Below are positions 58,444 through 64,000 of a stretch of DNA of 64,000 nucleotides, one piece after another. The stretch's first letter is position 1. Each line of letters opens with the position of its first letter. A program made the position numbers and the translations under genes. The stretch is taken from positions 1-64,000 of the forward strand of contig NZ_JQMQ01000004.1 in assembly GCF_000744815.1 (NCBI RefSeq), in the 5' to 3' direction. A model generated the notes under the pieces. The model was not told the origin of the DNA and searched no databases. It was given only the letters and a program-made list of their open reading frames with translations. This DNA is from Phaeacidiphilus oryzae TH49. Its GTDB lineage: Bacteria > Actinomycetota > Actinomycetes > Streptomycetales > Streptomycetaceae.

Positions 58444-58481
58444 TTCGCCTCAGAGGCAAACGTTTTGCCTCTGAGGCAAAA
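58444..58481. promoter_or_regulatory. Duplicated palindromic operator for the XRE-cupin gene
   Basis: ttcgcctcagaggcaaa (58444-58460) and ttttgcctctgaggcaaaa (58463-58481) are two copies of a gcctc-N-gaggc palindrome. The second is perfect over nine bases each side. The centres are 20 bases apart, about two helical turns, and the site lies 20 bases before the regulator start, so autoregulation is likely. Confidence 0.7.
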
Positions 58482-58488
58482 AGCCCGC

Positions 58489-61487
<2,999 letters not shown>

Positions 61488-61537
61488 GGACGCCCGGCCG
61501 GCACCCTCTCCACCCCTTCGAAAGGAACACCTCTTCC

Positions 61538-62128
61538 ATGCCCACGCCCAACACCGCCACCGCTGTCTCCTCCGCCCTGACCGCGGATCAACTCCGGTCC
61601 CGCCTCGAGCAGCTGACGGTCATCGACGTGCGCTCCCCGGGCGAGTACGCCTCCGGCCATGTGCCCGGGGCGCACAACATCCCGCTGGACCGGCTCAAGC
61701 AGGCACTGCCCGCGCTGCGGGACGCCGCAGGACGCGGTGAGCTCGCCGTCGTCTGCGCCTCCGGCTCCCGCTCCCAGACGGCCTGCAAGCAGCTGGCCGA
61801 GGCCGGCATCCCGGCCGCTACCCTGATCGGCGGCACCTCCGCCTGGACCGCCGCGGGCAACCCGGTGAACCGGCCGGCGGGCGCCCGCAGGGTGTGGGCG
61901 ATGGACCGTCAGGTCCGCCTGGTGGCCGGCTCCCTGGTCGCCGTCGGCGTGCTGCTCGACCTGGCCGTCCCGGGCCTGCGCTGGGTCTCCGCCGCGGTCG
62001 GCGGCGGGCTGGTCTTCTCCGCCCTGAGCAACACCTGCGCGATGGGCAACCTCCTCGGCCGGCTCCCCTTCAACCGCGGCACGGCGAGCTGCGACCTGGA
62101 CACCACGCTCGCCGCGCTGAAGAGGTAG
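61538..62128 (+). CDS. YgaP-like rhodanese with DUF2892 membrane domain
   Basis: 196 residues. The rhodanese domain is at 15-110 (VIDVRSPGEYASGHVPGAHN; active loop VVCASGSRSQTACKQL). Two transmembrane helices follow at about 128-172 (DUF2892: VRLVAGSLVAVGVLLDLAVP, WVSAAVGGGLVFSAL). It resembles E. coli YgaP, a membrane-anchored sulfurtransferase. ATG start with aaagga upstream. Last clear sulfur gene of the operon. Confidence 0.9.
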   Translation: MPTPNTATAVSSALTADQLRSRLEQLTVIDVRSPGEYASGHVPGAHNIPLDRLKQALPALRDAAGRGELAVVCASGSRSQTACKQLAEAGIPAATLIGGTSAWTAAGNPVNRPAGARRVWAMDRQVRLVAGSLVAVGVLLDLAVPGLRWVSAAVGGGLVFSALSNTCAMGNLLGRLPFNRGTASCDLDTTLAALKR

Positions 62129-62145
62129 CGGGGAACACGTCGACC

Positions 62146-63411
62146 ATGTCGACACCGCCCACACCGCCGATCGCGGCCTCCCTCGCGGCCCGGCCCGCCG
62201 TGCGCCTCGGACTGCGGGCGAACCGTTCGCAGTTCACCCTCCTCGTCGTGGTCAACCTCTGCGTCGGCGGGCTGGTCGGCCTGGAACGGACCACCGTGCC
62301 GCTGATCGGCACCGAGGTGTTCCGGCTGGCCGACGACCTCGCGGTCTTCTCCTTCATCGCCGCCTTCGGCGTCACCAAGGCGCTCACCAACCTGGCCGCG
62401 GGCGCGCTCACGGCCAGGTTCCGGCGCAGGCGGCTGCTGCTGGCGGGCTGGCTGGCCGGCGTCCCGGTGCCCTTCGTGCTGGCCTGGGCGCCGTCCTGGG
62501 GCTGGATCGTGGCGGCGAACGTGCTGCTCGGTCTCAACCAGGGGCTGGCCTGGTCGATGACGGTCAACATGAAGATCGACCTGGTCGGGCCGGCCCGCCG
62601 GGGGCTGGCCACCGGGCTGAACGAGGCCGCCGGCTACACCGCCGTCGGCGCGACCGCCCTGGTCACCGGCTATCTCGCGACCGCTTACGGGCTGCGCCCC
62701 GCCCCCGAACTCCTCGGCGTCCTCTTCCTGGCCGCCGGGCTCGGGCTCTCCCTGGTGGTCCGGGACACCGGCGCCCATGCGGCGCTCGAACTGGCCCGGC
62801 ACGGCGGCCCGCCGGCCCGGCGTGCCGGGGCCGGCTTCGGCGCCGTCTTCGCCGAGACCTCCTGGCGCGACCGCTCGCTGCGCGGCGCCAGCCAGGCCGG
62901 TCTTGTCAACAACCTCAACGACGGCCTCACCTGGGGCGTCTTCCCGCTGCTCTTCACCGGCCACGGGCTCGGCCTGGCCGCCGTCGGACTGATCAAGGGC
63001 CTGTACCCGATCCTGTGGGGTCTCGGCCAGGTGCCCACCGGCCACCTCGCGGACCGCGTCGGCCGCAAGCCCCTGATCGTCGCCGGCATGCTGGTGCAGT
63101 CCGCCGGCTTCGTCCTCGCCCTCGCGCTGATCGGCCATCCGCTCTTCGCCGGGATCGCCTCGGCGGTGCTCCTCGGTCTCGGCACCGCCATGGTCTACCC
63201 GGCCCTGCTGGCCTCGGTCTCCGACCACGCCCATCCCGCCCACCGGGCCAACGCCCTCGGCACGTACCGGTTCTGGCGGGACATCGGCTACGCCGCGGGC
63301 GCCGTGGTCGCCGGTCTGCTGGCCGACACCCTCGGGCTGGACGCGACCGTCATCGCCGCCGCCGCGCTGACCGCGGGCTCCGGGCTGCTCGCCGCCCGCT
63401 GGATCGTCTGA
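62146..63411 (+). CDS. MFS transporter
   Basis: 421 residues, about twelve membrane helices. The intracellular loop 2-3 shows LTARFRRRRLLLAGW, the central cytoplasmic loop is about 210-235, and the second half has GHLADRVGRKPLIVAGM, the second-half counterpart of MFS motif A. Substrate unknown. It starts 17 bases after the YgaP-like gene, so it is probably part of the CstR regulon and might move a sulfur oxide or metabolite. Confidence 0.88.
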   Translation: MSTPPTPPIAASLAARPAVRLGLRANRSQFTLLVVVNLCVGGLVGLERTTVPLIGTEVFRLADDLAVFSFIAAFGVTKALTNLAAGALTARFRRRRLLLAGWLAGVPVPFVLAWAPSWGWIVAANVLLGLNQGLAWSMTVNMKIDLVGPARRGLATGLNEAAGYTAVGATALVTGYLATAYGLRPAPELLGVLFLAAGLGLSLVVRDTGAHAALELARHGGPPARRAGAGFGAVFAETSWRDRSLRGASQAGLVNNLNDGLTWGVFPLLFTGHGLGLAAVGLIKGLYPILWGLGQVPTGHLADRVGRKPLIVAGMLVQSAGFVLALALIGHPLFAGIASAVLLGLGTAMVYPALLASVSDHAHPAHRANALGTYRFWRDIGYAAGAVVAGLLADTLGLDATVIAAAALTAGSGLLAARWIV

Positions 63412-63624
63412 CGCCCGTCCCTCGACGCACCGAGCGCATGCCAATGGCACACGCCCCCGGAATCGCAACCGTAGCCGGGGAGGCTCGTTAGGGCTGGCAT
63501 AGCGCTGGGGCGGCCGGAGGCGGCGCGAGGGGAGCAGGAACGTTCCCTCGGGCCCGCGTCGCGGCGTTCCCCAGGTATGTGGCCTACCTGCCCTCGGTAC
63601 CGGACGCACGTCGCTGGAGCTGCC

Positions 63625-63885
63625 ATGACATCCGACCGCCCGACACCCCGCCCACCGCTGCACAAGCTGTTCGCGGTCTCCCGGGAGCTGGCCGACACCC
63701 TCGAACTCTGGGCCGAGGTGGCCGGCACCCGTACGGTCGGCCCCGGCGCCCGGTTGATCGTGCAGTTCGACCGGGCGGCCACGCTGGGCACGCCGACCCT
63801 GGTGATGGCCACCATCCCGCTCGGCCACGAGGCGGCCGCGCAGCTCACCGCCGTGGTCCGACAAGGCCTCGACCAGCTCGGCTGA
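63625..63885 (+). CDS. Small hypothetical protein
   Basis: 86 residues starting MTSDRPTPRPPLHKLFAVS. It has helical and strand segments (RELADTLELWAEVAG, ARLIVQFDRAATLG, TLVMATIPLGHEAAAQL). No membrane helix or known domain. ATG start with ggag six bases upstream. Third-position GC supports coding. The 213 bases before it hold no gene. Confidence 0.65.
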   Translation: MTSDRPTPRPPLHKLFAVSRELADTLELWAEVAGTRTVGPGARLIVQFDRAATLGTPTLVMATIPLGHEAAAQLTAVVRQGLDQLG

Positions 63886-64000
63886 TCCCGGGGTCGCCGC
63901 CGGCCTCGGTGACGGTGGCGGCCTCGGTGACGGTGGCGGGCCCGGCGCCGGTCCGCTGCGGCCGGCCCGGCAGGCAGGCCGCGCACGTGCCGGCCAGGAT
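63845..64000 (-). CDS. Possible carboxy-terminal fragment of a gene running off the window
   Basis: Read on the minus strand from the window edge, the frame beginning ILAGTCAACLPGRPQRTG has G or C at every third position for about 40 codons and contains a CxxC pair, as in real genes of this organism. It includes a duplicated ATVTEA unit from an 18-bp repeat (63901-63939). Its first stop (63845-63847) would overlap the convergent small gene by about 40 bases. Evidence is codon bias only. Confidence 0.3.
   Translation of the reverse strand: MLAGTCAACLPGRPQRTGAGPATVTEAATVTEAGGDPGISRAGRGLVGPRR

Overview
The window comes from a very GC-rich actinomycete, most likely a member of the Streptomycetaceae (Streptomyces or a close relative). 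The grounds are the rRNA signatures, near-universal G or C at third codon positions, GTG starts, a glycine riboswitch directly in front of gcvP, and gene sets typical of this family (FHA/FtsR/bifunctional-nuclease/MerR block, DUF5999, the DUF574 methyltransferase family). I see no CRISPR array, insertion sequence, prophage, tRNA or attachment site.

Layout. 1-4974: an rRNA operon (16S lacking its 5' end, 23S, 5S, terminator); the 16S copy has deletions that no working ribosome should tolerate. 5061-18709: a conserved core block with cardiolipin-synthase-like enzyme, sugar-nucleotide pyrophosphorylase fusion, FHA protein, FtsR, bifunctional nuclease, second MerR, DNA polymerase IV, a PRC-barrel/DUF2382 stress protein, and riboswitch-controlled glycine decarboxylase (one base short in a G run). 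18943-29174: mixed single genes, including a GCS2-type ligase, CPBP protease, PhzF, PadR, a HAD protein, a Clp-N protein, a SpoIIE phosphatase and small proteins. 29518-35168: a complete five-gene peptide/nickel-type ABC importer operon.

37363-47251: a LacI-controlled catabolic locus. A branched-chain-amino-acid-type (LIV) importer faces a convergent set made of a LacI repressor, an M24-fold hydrolase, a beta-hydroxyacid dehydrogenase and a C-C-bond-hydrolase-like alpha/beta hydrolase. Four matching LacI-type palindromes lie in front of the importer and of the catabolic genes, so they look like one regulon acting on an unidentified substrate. 47292-48720: a MarR/hydrolase pair with a palindrome between them.

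49651-57602: an aryl-CoA catabolic operon (acid-CoA ligase, flavin monooxygenase fused to an Old Yellow Enzyme domain, thioesterase, cupin, FAA hydrolase), a divergent Rid protein and a PaaX-type repressor. This looks like CoA-dependent 5-hydroxylation of salicylate or anthranilate followed by CoA release and ring opening.

57637-62128: an XRE-cupin regulator with its palindromic operator, then a persulfide-stress locus. A CsoR-family repressor with the two cysteines but not the histidine of the copper site (CstR-like) is divergent from a CstB-like persulfide dioxygenase/rhodanese fusion, a rhodanese, a TauE/SafE exporter and a YgaP-like rhodanese. Four 16-bp operators fill the divergent promoter. 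An MFS transporter and a small protein follow.

The damaged 16S and two one-base G-run frameshifts (gcvP and the LIV binding protein) suggest residual indel errors in the sequence rather than three real lesions.
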